A stretch of DNA of 64,000 nt, taken from positions 10,001,553-10,065,552 of the forward strand of contig NC_059079.1 in NCBI RefSeq assembly GCF_020497125.1. The letters are read 5' to 3'. Below, in pieces: positions 1-10,142 of this stretch. Both the position numbers and the translations under genes were made by a program. The notes under the pieces were generated by a model that saw only the letters and a list, made by a program, of their open reading frames with translations, was not told where the DNA came from and did not search any database. The DNA is from Mauremys mutica (Eukaryota > Chordata > Testudines > Geoemydidae). Position 1 is the stretch's first letter; each line of letters begins with the position of its first letter.

Positions 1-1794
1 CATTCACCTACATCTGATATAGAAAAAGCTTTTTGACTCCTATCCTACATAGGTGTAAATGGATGTGTTAGACAGGAGCTACCCCAAATCCTCCGCTTTC
101 CACTTATTTGCCACTCAAGAACAGTAATGTGCCCAAGCTGCAAACAGAACTACAGATGGTTTGGTCTCATCATTAGCATTCCATGAGGTTCAATTCTCGG
201 GTTATATCAACCATAATTCCAAGGACAGCAAACCAGCAGTGGGTCTGATACACTGAGTATTAAATAAAGAGCAGAGGATAATCCTGAGATTTTTCTCTAG
301 TACTGAAACTGACCTGTAGTTCCTTGAGAGAACAGTAATTAGTACATCCAGGCTCAGAAGTTGTTGTACCCTGGATCTTATAACATGTAATACATGTAAC
401 ATTTTTTCAAGCCAGTATCATATCTCGGATGAGGATGCAATCTCTGATGCAGAGGTGATTGTTGGAGTTTATTTAATTTCAGAATGGGCTCTTCTGTATA
501 GTAGACAAAGGTATAACAAGATGCCATGGCTGGAAGTTGAAACTAGACAAACTCAGACTAGAACTAAAGTTTTTTAACAAACTGGATGTTTTTCTAGTTC
601 AAACAGGAATTAATTCAGTAAAGTCCTATGGTCTGTGTTATGCAGAAGATCAGAGTAGATGATCACAATGGTCCTTCTTGGCCTTTTCTGAATCTATACC
701 ATTGAGTAAGAACTATAACAGCTCTGAAATCAACTGAACTGGTTTCAGCAGAAAAGGCCAAAGGAAGAATGCATTACGGAGACCGAACTTTTCTATCCTT
801 TGAAGTAGGCCCATCAGAGCAGGGCTAAGCAGACTGGCAGACCAATGAAGAGGAAAAAAGTTTATAGTTCCTCTGCCCATGCTGCAGTGTTCTATGTGCA
901 GAGGACTTCTGTCTCAATTCCATACTTCTCATGAGTGAATAAAGGAGATTCACTAGTAATAAAGAATAATAGTAAAGAGCTGAAAACAAGCCAGTCCAAT
1001 AAGAAACCCATTTTATGCAAGCCAAGGCACAATTTAACAAAAACCACTTTCCTCCAACAACCAGGGCTTCACCATTGTTTTCTAAAGCATACTAGCTTGA
1101 TAACAAATTAGTGCAAACTGAGCATCAATTAGATTATATCCCTCTAAAATAAGTGTTTTATCGATTTAGTTGAGTCATATCGCCCTAATCTTTTTATATG
1201 AACAGATACAAGCTGTGCCTTCCCATTTAGTCTTTTTTAATCAGAAGTTTCTGCCACTCGTACATGATCTGTTTGCTCTCAGCTGTTGCCAGAATTACAC
1301 AAAATAGGAGGCTAATGAGCAGGTTCGTATAAATAATAAATACTAATCTGTGCTTCTGTAACAACAGCTTTCCTCTGAGGATCTTCTGATCTACACTAGC
1401 ATATGTAAGTGCAGAAGCAGGCCAGACAGTATTCTGGCCACTTTCTGTCAGTGTTATTAAAGCCCCCATGGGAGAGACAAATCAGTATAATTTTATAACT
1501 AGACTCCAGAGAACGGTAAAACCAGATTTGCCCCTTACCACCAGTTCCCCTGCAACACTGGCTGACATTTCTGTAGTGCATGTAATCCAATGATCCCAAA
1601 GCTCAATAACTTTTACCTGCTGATTACAAAACTATATGTATAGGACGGAATCATTTTACTCATCCAGTTGAAATGCCGTCATTTTGGGGGTGAAAGAAAG
1701 TAGACTAAATAAAGAGCAGCTACAAAAGAGTTCAGAGCAATGGGACAAAGCACTGAGATCTGCCAGGTGGGTCAGCAGTCTGATCACTGAAGCC

Positions 1795-2010
1795 TCAATT
1801 AGTTCCCCCCCCAGAACGTCTGAGTGAATAATGAGCTAATCAGAAGGAGAAGCTGGGGAGGTAAGGAAATAATTAGCCCCCAAGCTGACCAACAGGATAA
1901 AAGGTGTGGGGTGTTACTGAAGAGAGGGCTAGCGGAGCCTGGATTGAAGGAGCTTCCTAGAGAGAGGGAGACCTCCTTTCCTCCTAGGACCCTAGCCAAG
2001 ACATGTTGAA
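1795..2010. other. Unclassified repeat-like segment with TATA-like box
   Basis: A C-run is followed by a purine-rich stretch with a TATA-like motif (GGATAAAAGGTGTGGGG near 1894) and then AG-rich sequence. The composition resembles a promoter or LTR-like piece of a turtle repeat. I could not find its ends or a target duplication, so it may be unique sequence. Confidence 0.25.
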
Positions 2011-2479
2011 AGAAGTAGAAGTTGCACTATATGGGTGTTGGTGGGTGGGTTTAGAATGAAATATAATCTGCACCCAAGAAGAAAATGGGCCTGAACAGTT
2101 TCTAGGGCATCACAGGATGGGGACAGAGCGTGGCCCTGTCATAGGCAGAAAGTGAAGAATATCGTATCATACTGAAACTTCACGTGATTTTTGGTTTGGA
2201 GAATGTAATTTCCTAGTTGGAATGTAGCCATGACATGGGATTAAAGTCCTGAAGAATGGAGCCATGGCACCTTTAATGACCACAAGTATTCAGGAGCCTG
2301 GTTTTACATTACATCCAAAAGTTGTCATGAGCAAACACTGGCTAGGCAGGTATTTGTAGAGAAGCCTATAAAGGTAGGAACCCTGTCCCTAGCAGGCAAT
2401 GCCAGTTTCACCCAGGGATAAGACCAATCTGGCTGAGTTTCAGTCATTAAGACTGGAAGAATGATGATAGATTAGGGGA

Positions 2480-3090
2480 AGCAGTAGGAGGATCTGGTGA
2501 AGATTACATCAGCCCGGCTGACGGAAGGTATTTATCCAACGCTTGTGACTCAGGCTTGCCAGTTAGGTGCATTGCTAGATCCCCGGCTGTTACATGACCA
2601 TATAACTCAGCAGCAGTGCCCAGAAAGGCTTTTATTCGTCCACATTCTGCACAGGAAGTTGTGACCTTTTCTTTCGGGTGGCCATCATGATCCATGCCTG
2701 TGTCTCCTCCAGATTAGACAGCTACAATGTGCCACTACTTATGGCGCTGCACTGTAAATTCATTTAGAAACAGAAGCTGGTGCACAATACATCAGCCTGT
2801 GTATTAGGTAGCGTACCCCACCAGCACTTTGGGAGCTTCATCCACTTCCTTCAGGTTTCTGGGTGGAGTTAAAGGTGTGTTGACTGCAAGCTCGAAAGGG
2901 CTTGGAGCCTTCCACCTGAGGAACCAACCCTCTTCCTGTGAGACACTGCCACGGTTACAATCAAGTGATGCATTAGAGCAGGAACTTTCTTGCTTAACAA
3001 GAAATGGAGCAGTTAGCAGGGTGGTCCTCCATGACGGCCCTTCAATTTTCATATTCATTCCCATCCTTTCTTCCAAAATAGCTCAGATTT
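2480..3090 (-). other. Unidentified segment with two short minus-strand open frames
   Basis: Two minus-strand frames of 63 and 90 codons (2504-2695 and 2804-3076) lie close together, but the 100 bases between them are closed in all minus frames by stops. Neither peptide belongs to a family I recognise, and no splice sites join them convincingly. The base composition is less AT-rich than the flanks, which fits a decayed repeat. I assign no function. Confidence 0.25.
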
Positions 3091-3186
3091 GTTGACCTCA
3101 AGGCACTTACTTTTGTATACTTTGAAGGCCTTTTTTTGGTTAATTGTTAGGGTGGCTGAAGGTTGGGAAAGATTAATATTCTACAT

Positions 3187-3213
3187 AAAAATAAAATAAA
3201 TAAATAAATAAAA
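3187..3213. repeat. (AAAT)n simple repeat
   Basis: An imperfect run of AAAT/AATA tetranucleotides of about 27 bases. Confidence 0.85.
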
Positions 3214-4939
3214 CCGCAAGACCCAGGTCTGCATGGTGAAGAATGTGTCACGAATTGGACCCTACAATTAGGACAAACATTATTGGTGGAGAGAAGAGGA
3301 AAATTGGCTCTAAAGTCTAAAAAGCAGCAACCAAAAGATCTTTATGTAATCTGAAGAAAGAAGCCACATAAATATTTTAATGAAACTAGATCTGCCTTTC
3401 TGACATGCTCTTCCATCAGGAACAGAGATTTTACCACTACACAGAAGCACCCAGACACCTTCCCAAGGTATTTATTTTTAAACTCCTGGGAAAGACCTGT
3501 CAGTTATAACTCTGTCTCAGCTGCTGTAATAGATATCGTCATATATGCAGAGTCTAGTTCTGCTCTGAGTTACACCTGATGCAAATGAGAGGAAGATTAA
3601 TGGAGCTAAACTGATTTTAGACGCCAAATGTGGCTAAATTGGTTATTTCAGTGGAATTGCAATGGTGTAACCCAGAACAGAATATGTCCCACACCATAAG
3701 TGATGAATCCACAAAATCTAAAACAAAGAATTATTGGGACAACAGGTAAGAATTCTGAAAAATAAATACTTTTACAGGCTGTGGAAACCCATTTCAAATC
3801 TCAGCATGCTAAAAAGCAACAATGAAGAACTGATGCCCCACCCCCAAAGAAAATGTTGCCTATTATTACACATCCCACTCTCACAACTATTGTCATTCCC
3901 TAAAGAGATGGCGTGTGTCTGTAATGAAGATCATTTGCAACGAAATTCAGCTTTTCCTGTTTCTCCACTACAGTCTTAGGGATTATAACTCTGTATTGCC
4001 TGTGGTGCCAAGGGCTAAGGGGCCTCCCTTTAACAATGGACCAAGATGAAAGATCAGTTTGAAAATAGTTTTGCAATTAAATAAATTCATATTCAAGATA
4101 TGAGGATATAAAGTCAGCTCATGAAATGAATTCAACAGGGCCCTATGAAAACAGAATGGAAACTATATGCAGTGAACGAGAATAAAAATGGATGGATAGA
4201 CAAATATATAGGCCCCTTCACAACAGGGGTCTCAGTGTCACTTTTGCAGCATTTTACTATCCCCCTTCACAAAAATGTCTCTTTTATTTTTTAAACACAA
4301 AGTAAACATATCCCTGTGCCCATGTGGGTATTTTGCACATGATTTCGGTGAAAACAGTGCTGCTCTTGTTAACATTTCATGACATCCTCCCATGCTACAA
4401 AAACACAACTCTACAGCACTGGAAATAAGGCAGATATCATCCCAAGCCACTAGAAAGCTCACTGACTCCACAATTTGTCAAAAGCACATTTTACACAGTA
4501 TTATCAGCAGTGCAACCTACAAAGCCAGTACCTTTGGTACCAAGGAGTGGGGTCAGTGCCCAAATAAGGTAGGTACAATCACACCCACTGGAATGAATCC
4601 TTGACACATACCAAGCATAACAGCACTTCCCTTTGGTGGCGCCTGCTGTGACAGGCAGGGAGAAGAGCAGGAAAGAGATGCACAACACTGAGATTTATTT
4701 TACATGGAGGCGGGGCGTGAGGCTGGCTGAAGCAATAAATGGGGCAAGTGCAGCTGCTGCAACTTGGTGGCCCAGCTGCTTTTCTGTACATCTCAGGCCC
4801 ATCCCAGCTCTGAGCAAATGCAAAAAGACTTAAGGCAGCCATATTGTTTTCTTTTAACTCTTGCACACCAGTGACTGGAGTCCAGATAGTCTCCAGCCCA
4901 ACAAATCACGGCTATCACAGGGTACTTGTAAATGGAAGC

Positions 4940-5215
4940 AGTTTAGGATGAAAGAAAGTGACATAGCAAAGAGCCAAAGCAAGAATTGACCCTATATCCA
5001 ATTGTGTTCACTGTATACATCAGCAGCTTAAAATAAGGAAGGTGCAGTGACGAAATCTGCCGATGGCACAACACTAGGCAAAACAACCTGTGGCAGCAGG
5101 GGTGGGCGCTGGCAATAAAATACAGAAGGACTTGGGAAGCAAAGAATTCAGACAGATGCAAGTTAAAGTATGAAAACTGTGGGAATAAAGAAAGGCACAA
5201 AAAAAATTTAAAAAG
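4940..5215 (+). mobile_element. CR1 LINE fragment, old
   Basis: Around 4995-5090 the plus strand matches the CR1 reverse transcriptase region: a TVYISS-like stretch is followed by a decayed T-K-S-A-D-G-T segment where young copies read T-K-F-A-D-D-T. The second Asp of the catalytic pair is lost and frames are broken. It ends just upstream of the SINE at 5241. Confidence 0.6.
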
Positions 5216-5240
5216 TGATCACATGCCCTCATTGCTCATA

Positions 5241-5439
5241 AGGGGGGGGAGGGGATAGCTCAGTGGTTTGAGCATTGGCCTGCTAAACCCAGGGTTGTGA
5301 GTTCAATCCTTGAGGAGGCTACTTAGGGATCTAGGGCAAAAAAATTGGTCCTGCTAGTGAAGGCAGGGGGCTGGACTCGACTCGATGACCTTTCAAGGTC
5401 CCTTCCAGTTCTAGGAGATCGGTATATCTCCAATTATTA
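5241..5439 (+). mobile_element. Turtle tRNA-derived SINE (Cry I / tortoise pol III type)
   Basis: A G-rich start is followed by a pol III A box (TAGCTCAGTGG at 5256-5266) and B box (GTTCAATCC at 5301-5309). A unique body reads GGTCCTGCTAGTGAAGGCAG. The tail, GACCTTTCAAGGTCCCTTCC, resembles the CR1 3' end, which explains how CR1 reverse transcriptase can mobilise it. Known family: the tRNA-Lys-derived SINE of cryptodiran turtles. A duplicated GACTC (GGACTCGACTCGATGACC) is peculiar to this copy. It is not a working tRNA gene, because it lacks an acceptor stem. Confidence 0.92.
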
Positions 5440-5807
5440 CCTTTTTACCTAACCAGGGTTGTGTGTATAATGCAATTTTGCAACTGTCAGCATGGCTACA
5501 GTGGCGTGTGTGTGTTTTAGTTGCTGCACAAATGTATTTCAGAAGCAAAGCACTTCTTCAACAAAATTAACTCTCTAGCCTTCAAGGTCACAAAGAAAAC
5601 CTTTCAAATGTCAGCTGAGATCTTGTCTACTCTGGGAATTGGCCCCAAATCCATCAATCAATTGATGGCCAGCCACTGAACAAATACAAACCCCAAATAC
5701 AGGCAAGGACAAAATCAGATTTACACCGACCCTCTTTACACAAGGGGACATTTCAATAAGATTAAAGGGTGCAAAATTCAAACCGAGAAAAGGAAATTGT
5801 GTGAAAA

Positions 5808-6152
5808 GATACTATGGCAATGAGTTAAGGCGTTTAAGGCCAAGATCTCAACATGATTCAAAAAGGGACTGGACATTTAATATGGGTATCAAGAATATCC
5901 AGACTTACCATAATTATAACAATTTTTTGTAGAAGGGATATTAAACCCCATGCTTCAGGGCTTAATCCTATCTCAATCTATTATTAGAGATCAGGATGAA
6001 ACCTATGATGAGTGGCAAGTTACATTACATCTGCCTACTGCAGAGTCTCTCAATTTCCTCTGAAGCAACTGGTACTAGCCACTGTCAGAGACTGGACACT
6101 GGAGTAGATGGACCTTGGGTCTGATCCAGTATGAAAATTCTTACCTTCTTAT
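5808..6152 (+). mobile_element. CR1 LINE 3' end
   Basis: This is the non-coding 3' end of a CR1 subfamily: AAAAAGGGACTGGACATTTA, GATATTAAACC..CATGCTTCAGGGC, and the terminal CAGAGACTGGACACTGGAGTAG...GGTCTGATCCAGTATG. The copy is heavily 5'-truncated, as is usual for CR1. Confidence 0.85.
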
Positions 6153-6814
6153 GAGTTTACCCTAGTTTCAAGCAGGGTTGAGCTCCACTGAAGCTGTGGC
6201 TCTCTTTGTCTACACTGAGATAGCTACATTAATGGCACTTGATCCTACAACCTGGCCTTATCTAAATTGCTGAGTAAGGACTATTCATAGGATGATAGAA
6301 AATTAAAACTAATTAAAGGTTTCTCCATTGCTTGTGGGATTATCACTGAAAGGGCTGATGGAAGAAGTGTGCCTCGGGGACGGATATGTATGTGGATGGA
6401 GATCGTTAAAGGAGGAAGCAGCATAGAAGAAGGCAATGAAGTGGAAAAAGGAGAAAAAAAACTGTTGTCAGATGGAAGGCATCAAAGGAGCTGAGAGAGT
6501 GGAAAAAAATGAGCAGAGATAATGGAAGAGCTGTTCAGAAACGTGAAAGTGAGGACAAGGAGCATGAACTGGGAAAAGGGAAACAACATAAACAGTGACC
6601 AGTTATTGGTTCAGGTTTTATACTCTGACATGTTAATGACACAGACCAGGAGAGATTACTTTCAGCTATGATGTATAACCTGATAACATTTTTTTCCCAG
6701 TTATGTTCTGTGTAACAAATTGCGACAGAACCTGTACTCATTGGTAAAAACAACTGTAAGAACCAGGTTGCATGTTACAGAACATACTGTTTGGTAAACA
6801 TTTCAGTCACCATA

Positions 6815-7101
6815 GGCTTGTCTCTATGGTGCTTTAGTCCACACCAGAAGGATGTAAATTTTAATCTGTACTAGCTAGTTGTGCACTGCCCGGCTTGTGT
6901 AGACCCTGCTGACATGCACAGAAAGTTCTCTACTGGGCTTTAACGTAGTCCTGCTTCAAACAGTACTACACTAACCAGCACTAGGGAACTCTTTAGCGAA
7001 TGTCAGCAGGGTCCACATGGATAAGATAGTCCACACTAGCTTGTCATGCACTAAAATTCACACCCTCCTGGTGTGGACTAAAGCATCATACAGACAACCC
7101 C
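6815..7101. mobile_element. Foldback MITE of about 287 bp
   Basis: Almost the whole segment is one inverted repeat. The left arm starts GGCTTGTCTCTATGGTGC and the right arm, reversed, starts GGGTTGTCTGTATGATGC. Both continue with TTTAGTCCACACCAG and, further in, GACCCTGCTGACAT. No open frame. I did not find a convincing target duplication, so the superfamily is unassigned. Confidence 0.75.
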
Positions 7102-7395
7102 AAGATGTTGTTGATATGGCAGCTGCACAAAGTACTATAACCACTGATCAATACCATGCCATTTACCTGCCTCGGGGGCGGGGGGGGGGAGGGGAATCTT
7201 TCCTTCTTCCAACACCAGCAACTTGCTATGTACAACCTAAAAGGTTATTTTATTTCCCCACCTCCTCCAATCCAAAAGGAATATTATTTATCTGTCTAGT
7301 GCTCAAAGTGTAGTAGCAGTCCTAATGGAAGATGAAGAAAGCAAAGAAAAAAAAACAAAAACAAAGCAAAAAGCTGGGAAAAGTATTCAACTTAC

Positions 7396-7497
7396 TTAGC
7401 TTGTAGGAAAGCAAGGGCCTCAGGAAATTTGTTGCTTAGAAATAAATCCACAGCCGTCATACATTCATCCAGGGCTATATTCAGGTCTGACGCAGAT
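7396..7497 (-). CDS. TTC39A: TTC39A internal coding exon (N-terminal region)
   Basis: On the minus strand a TTTTTTTGACAG acceptor (AG at 7498-7499) opens a 102-bp exon that ends AA|GTAAGT (GT at 7394-7395). It starts with the last base of a codon and ends with two bases of the next. The 33 full codons read S-A-S-D-L-N-I-A-L-D-E-C-M-T-A-V-D-L-F-L, then S-N-K-F-P-E-A-L-A-F-L-Q-A. This matches the start of the Iml2/TTC39 TPR-type domain of tetratricopeptide repeat protein 39A (mammalian DQCMTALDLFLTNQFSEAL, from memory). TTC39B is similar, but the CMTA and DLFL residues and the position downstream of EPS15 favour TTC39A. The cellular role of TTC39A is poorly known. Confidence 0.87.
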
Positions 7498-8248
7498 CTG
7501 TCAAAAAAATAATATTAAAGAATGACAAAACCTACTACCGGTATTTCCAATCCTCTGTTATTGAGCTTCTCATTTCTTGTCATGATAACATTTATGAGAA
7601 GTCCACTAATACACCACATAACAACTAACCCCCTAGCTTTGTAGTAAATATGCTGTCAGGAAATAAGAAACTAGTTGTCACTTTAGATATTCCTTTATCT
7701 GTCCCTCATTCCCTCTCTCTTTCACACAGACACAGCCTCCACCCATCACCTTCTGGTCAGTTTCTACTATAAGATCTTAAATCCCTTTGCATTAGGTTTG
7801 TAACAGAGTACCCTCTTGTCTTGGTGCCATGTTATCATATACAGACACAATGTCACCACCTAAAGATGCACCATCCTCACATTATAACATTTTCAGATTC
7901 AAATTAAATCGAAGGCTTGTTAAACTGCCCTGCAGATTCTAGGCTCACTGATCAGAACTGAGATCAGCCCATAAATCTTAGGATTGGTGGTAACCCTTCA
8001 TTCAGTGCCATTCCTGAACTAGTAAAAAAATGCTACAGAGTGGTCCCTACCCCAGAAGTAGAGAATAAGCAGTGTTCTTTGCCCCCTTTCACCCTGGAAC
8101 AAAAGACTAAACAGACTCGAGATGGGACCCAAGCCGCACAGTTCAGGTAGTGGTTAAATGCAGGGTTTTGGTTTGGTCCATTATAGAAATAAGGACCAGC
8201 TGCAAAGTCTGGATCTTTACCTAAACGTTTCCAAAGTTTGGTGATGGT

Positions 8249-8459
8249 TGTCTAACCCACACACCTCCGGGGTGTGGTGTTCTGACCCATCTAGTGGCAC
8301 TGAGACCACAGACAGAGATTTTATATATTTTGTGTGTGTGTATATATCTGTATATATAGCGCCTTAGCTAAGACCCATGCACTAGAGGCTCATGCACTAA
8401 GCTCCGGAGGCCCCAGGTTTGATCCTGCCCGCCGACGACCTGGGTCTGTCGGTGTTACA
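8249..8459 (+). repeat. Left terminal direct repeat (LTR-like)
   Basis: It is 211 bp, TG...CA. It contains a TG/TATA microsatellite (TGTGTGTGTATATATCTG) with TATATATAGCGCC, which may serve as a TATA box. Near the end is a tRNA-like segment with a B-box-like GGTTTGATCC. It is longer than the right repeat because of the microsatellite. Confidence 0.65.
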
Positions 8460-8461
8460 AG

Positions 8462-8481
8462 TGGGGGTGCTCGTCCGGGAT
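8462..8481 (+). promoter_or_regulatory. Primer binding site, tRNA-Pro type
   Basis: Two bases after the left repeat the sequence reads TGGGGGTGCTCGTCCGGGAT. The familiar tRNA-Pro site of gammaretrovirus-like elements is the same with one T fewer. Its place immediately after a TG...CA repeat is diagnostic of a reverse-transcribing LTR element. Confidence 0.8.
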
Positions 8482-8535
8482 TTCAATTGGGAAGTCTCTG
8501 AAGCATGGAACGCGCTTCCTCAGCTAGAGGAAGTA

Positions 8536-8726
8536 TGTAACCACACACCTCCTGGTGTGGTGTTCTGTCCCATCTAGTGGCCTGGAGACCACTTAGAGAG
8601 AGAGAGAGATTAATGAGTCTGCTCTACAGCCTTCACTAAGAGCCATGTGGCTTTTAGCTCATTCACTAAGCTTCAGAGGCCCCAAGTTCGATCCCGCCCA
8701 CTGACAGTGTGGGTGTCGGTGTTACA
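8536..8726 (+). repeat. Right terminal direct repeat (LTR-like) with tRNA-like boxes
   Basis: It is 191 bp, starting TGTAACCACACACC and ending GTCGGTGTTACA. It has a (GA)n tract in place of the left copy's TG/TATA tract. Near the end are an A-box-like TAGCTCATTCA and, about 30 bases on, a good B box AGTTCGATCCC. So the repeat carries a tRNA-like pol III promoter skeleton. Confidence 0.65.
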
Positions 8727-8894
8727 GTTGCATCCAGGTTTTTGGTTCTCGGCCATCTCTAAGATAGCCAAAATTAATAATTGCAGAACAAAAAACAACT
8801 GATCAGACCCTTCCTTTACCCTACCTACCCTGTAAGATGAGAACAAGGGCTCTCAATGAAATGAAGGAAAATATTTCTTCATACAGCTTGCTAG

Positions 8895-9719
8895 CCTAGA
8901 CAAATTAGAGGATTGAGCCAAAAGAAATATGATGAGGTTCAACAAGGACAAGTGCAGAGTCCTGCATTTAGGACGGAAGAATCCCATGCACTGCTACAGA
9001 CTAGGGACCGAATGGCTGGGCAGCAGTTCTGCAGAAAAGGACCTAGGGGTTACGGTGGACGAAAAGCTGAATATGAGTCAACAGTGTGCCCTTGTTGCCA
9101 AGAAGGCTAATGGCATTTTGGGTTGTATAAGTAGGGGCATTTCCAGCAGATCGAGGGATGTGATCATTCCCCTCTATTCAGCACTGGTGAGGCCTCATTT
9201 GGAGTACTGTGTCCAGTTTTGGGCCCCACACTACAAGAAGGATGTGGATAAATTGGAGAGAGTCCAGCGGAGGGCAACAAAAATGATTAGGGGGCTGGAG
9301 CACATGCCTTATGAGGAGAGGCTGAGGGAACTGGGATTGTTTAGCCTGCAGAAGAGAAGAATGAGGGGGGATTTGATAGCTGCTTTCAGCTACCTGAAAG
9401 GGGGTTCCAAAGAGGATGGATCTCGACTGTTCTCAGTGGTAGAAGATGACAGAACAAGGAGTAATGGTCTCAAGTTGCAGAGGGTGAGGTTTAGGTTGGA
9501 CATTAGGAAAAACTTTTTCCACTAGTAGGGTGATGAAGAACTGGAATGGATTACCTAGGGAGGTGGTGGAATCTCCTTCCTTAGAGGTTTTTAAGGTCAG
9601 GCTTGACAAAGCACTGGCTGGGATGATTTAGTTGGGTTTGGTCCTGCTTTGAGCAGGGGGTTGGACTAGATGACCTCCTGAGGTCCCTTCCAACCCTGAG
9701 ATTCTATGATTCTATGATC
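8895..9719 (+). mobile_element. CR1 LINE, 5'-truncated, intact 3' end
   Basis: The open frame from 8929 encodes the C-terminal part of the CR1 reverse transcriptase protein ([18 protein letters not shown]..., [31 protein letters not shown]). It stays open to 9525, where a one-base shift (AACTTTTTCCACTAGTAGGG) breaks the final CR1 segment. The 3'UTR ends GGTCCCTTCCAACCCTGAG followed by two ATTCTATG units, the hallmark CR1 terminus. It lacks the catalytic motifs because of 5' truncation. Confidence 0.95.
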
Positions 9720-9832
9720 AGTCTACAGAATTTATTACTGCAGTGGGATCAGAGTGTCAAATACTGTGCCTGGATTATTTTATAATAAAAACATTAGTAA
9801 TTAAGCATGCTAGAATATGGTATAAGCTGATC

Positions 9833-10142
9833 CAGGGGTCGGCAGCCTTTCAGAAGTGGTGTGCCGAGTCTTTATTCATTCACTCTAATTTAAGGTTTTG
9901 CGTGCCATTAATACATTTTAAGGTTCTTAGAAGGTCTCTTTCTATAAGTCTATAATATATAACTAAACTATTGTTGTATGTAAAGTAAATAAGGTTTTTA
10001 AAATGTTTAAGAAGCTTCATTTAACATTAAATAAAATGCAGAGCCCTCCGGACCAGTGGCCAGGACCCAGGCAGTCTGAGTGCCACTGAAAATCAGCTCG
10101 CGTGCCGCCTTCGGCACCCATGCCATAGGTTGCCTACCCCTG
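9833..10142. mobile_element. hAT-type MITE, 310 bp
   Basis: The terminal inverted repeats are CAGGGGTCGGCAGCCTTTC and, reversed, CAGGGGTAGGCAACC. They are flanked by 8-bp target duplications AGCTGATC (9825-9832) and AGGTGATC (10143-10150), one mismatch. An 8-bp duplication with CAGGG ends is typical of hAT. The internal sequence (TAAGGTTCTTAGAAGGTC..., TCTATAATATATAACTAAAC) recurs in reverse orientation in the element at 47469-48101. Confidence 0.9.

Larger units (their letters stand above)
1..7395 (-). other. TTC39A: TTC39A intron (partial) with repeats
   Basis: This stretch lies downstream of the donor of the TTC39A exon at 7396-7497, so it is intron on the minus strand. I looked for the next TTC39A exon (the segment around KESMYHSLTYATILEMQ in mammals) and did not see it. 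The recognisable contents are CR1 fragments, one tRNA-derived SINE and one foldback element, listed separately. Bases 1-1790 and 3220-4490 show nothing I can name. Confidence 0.65.
8249..8726 (+). mobile_element. TRIM-like miniature LTR retroelement
   Basis: Two direct repeats (8249-8459 and 8536-8726) each begin TG and end GGTGTTACA. They share ACACACCTCC, GGTGTGGTGTTCTG, CCCATCTAGTGGC and GAGGCCCC. Between them lie only 76 bases: two spacer bases, a tRNA-Pro-like primer binding site (8462-8481), a short leader, and a purine tract (AGAGGAAG at 8526-8533) just before the second repeat. No protein-coding room exists. The order LTR, PBS, PPT, LTR is that of a terminal-repeat retrotransposon in miniature. 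The alternative is an LTR plus leader followed by a second solo LTR through recombination. I found no clean target duplication. Confidence 0.6.

Noticed and set aside
5256..5310. Possible tRNA gene (A and B boxes present)
   Set aside because: The boxes belong to the SINE head. There is no paired acceptor stem, and the sequence continues into a SINE body.
1..7395. Further TTC39A exons
   Set aside because: I searched the minus strand for the conserved KESMYHSL / EMQAMMTF segment and saw no match with splice sites, so I report none.
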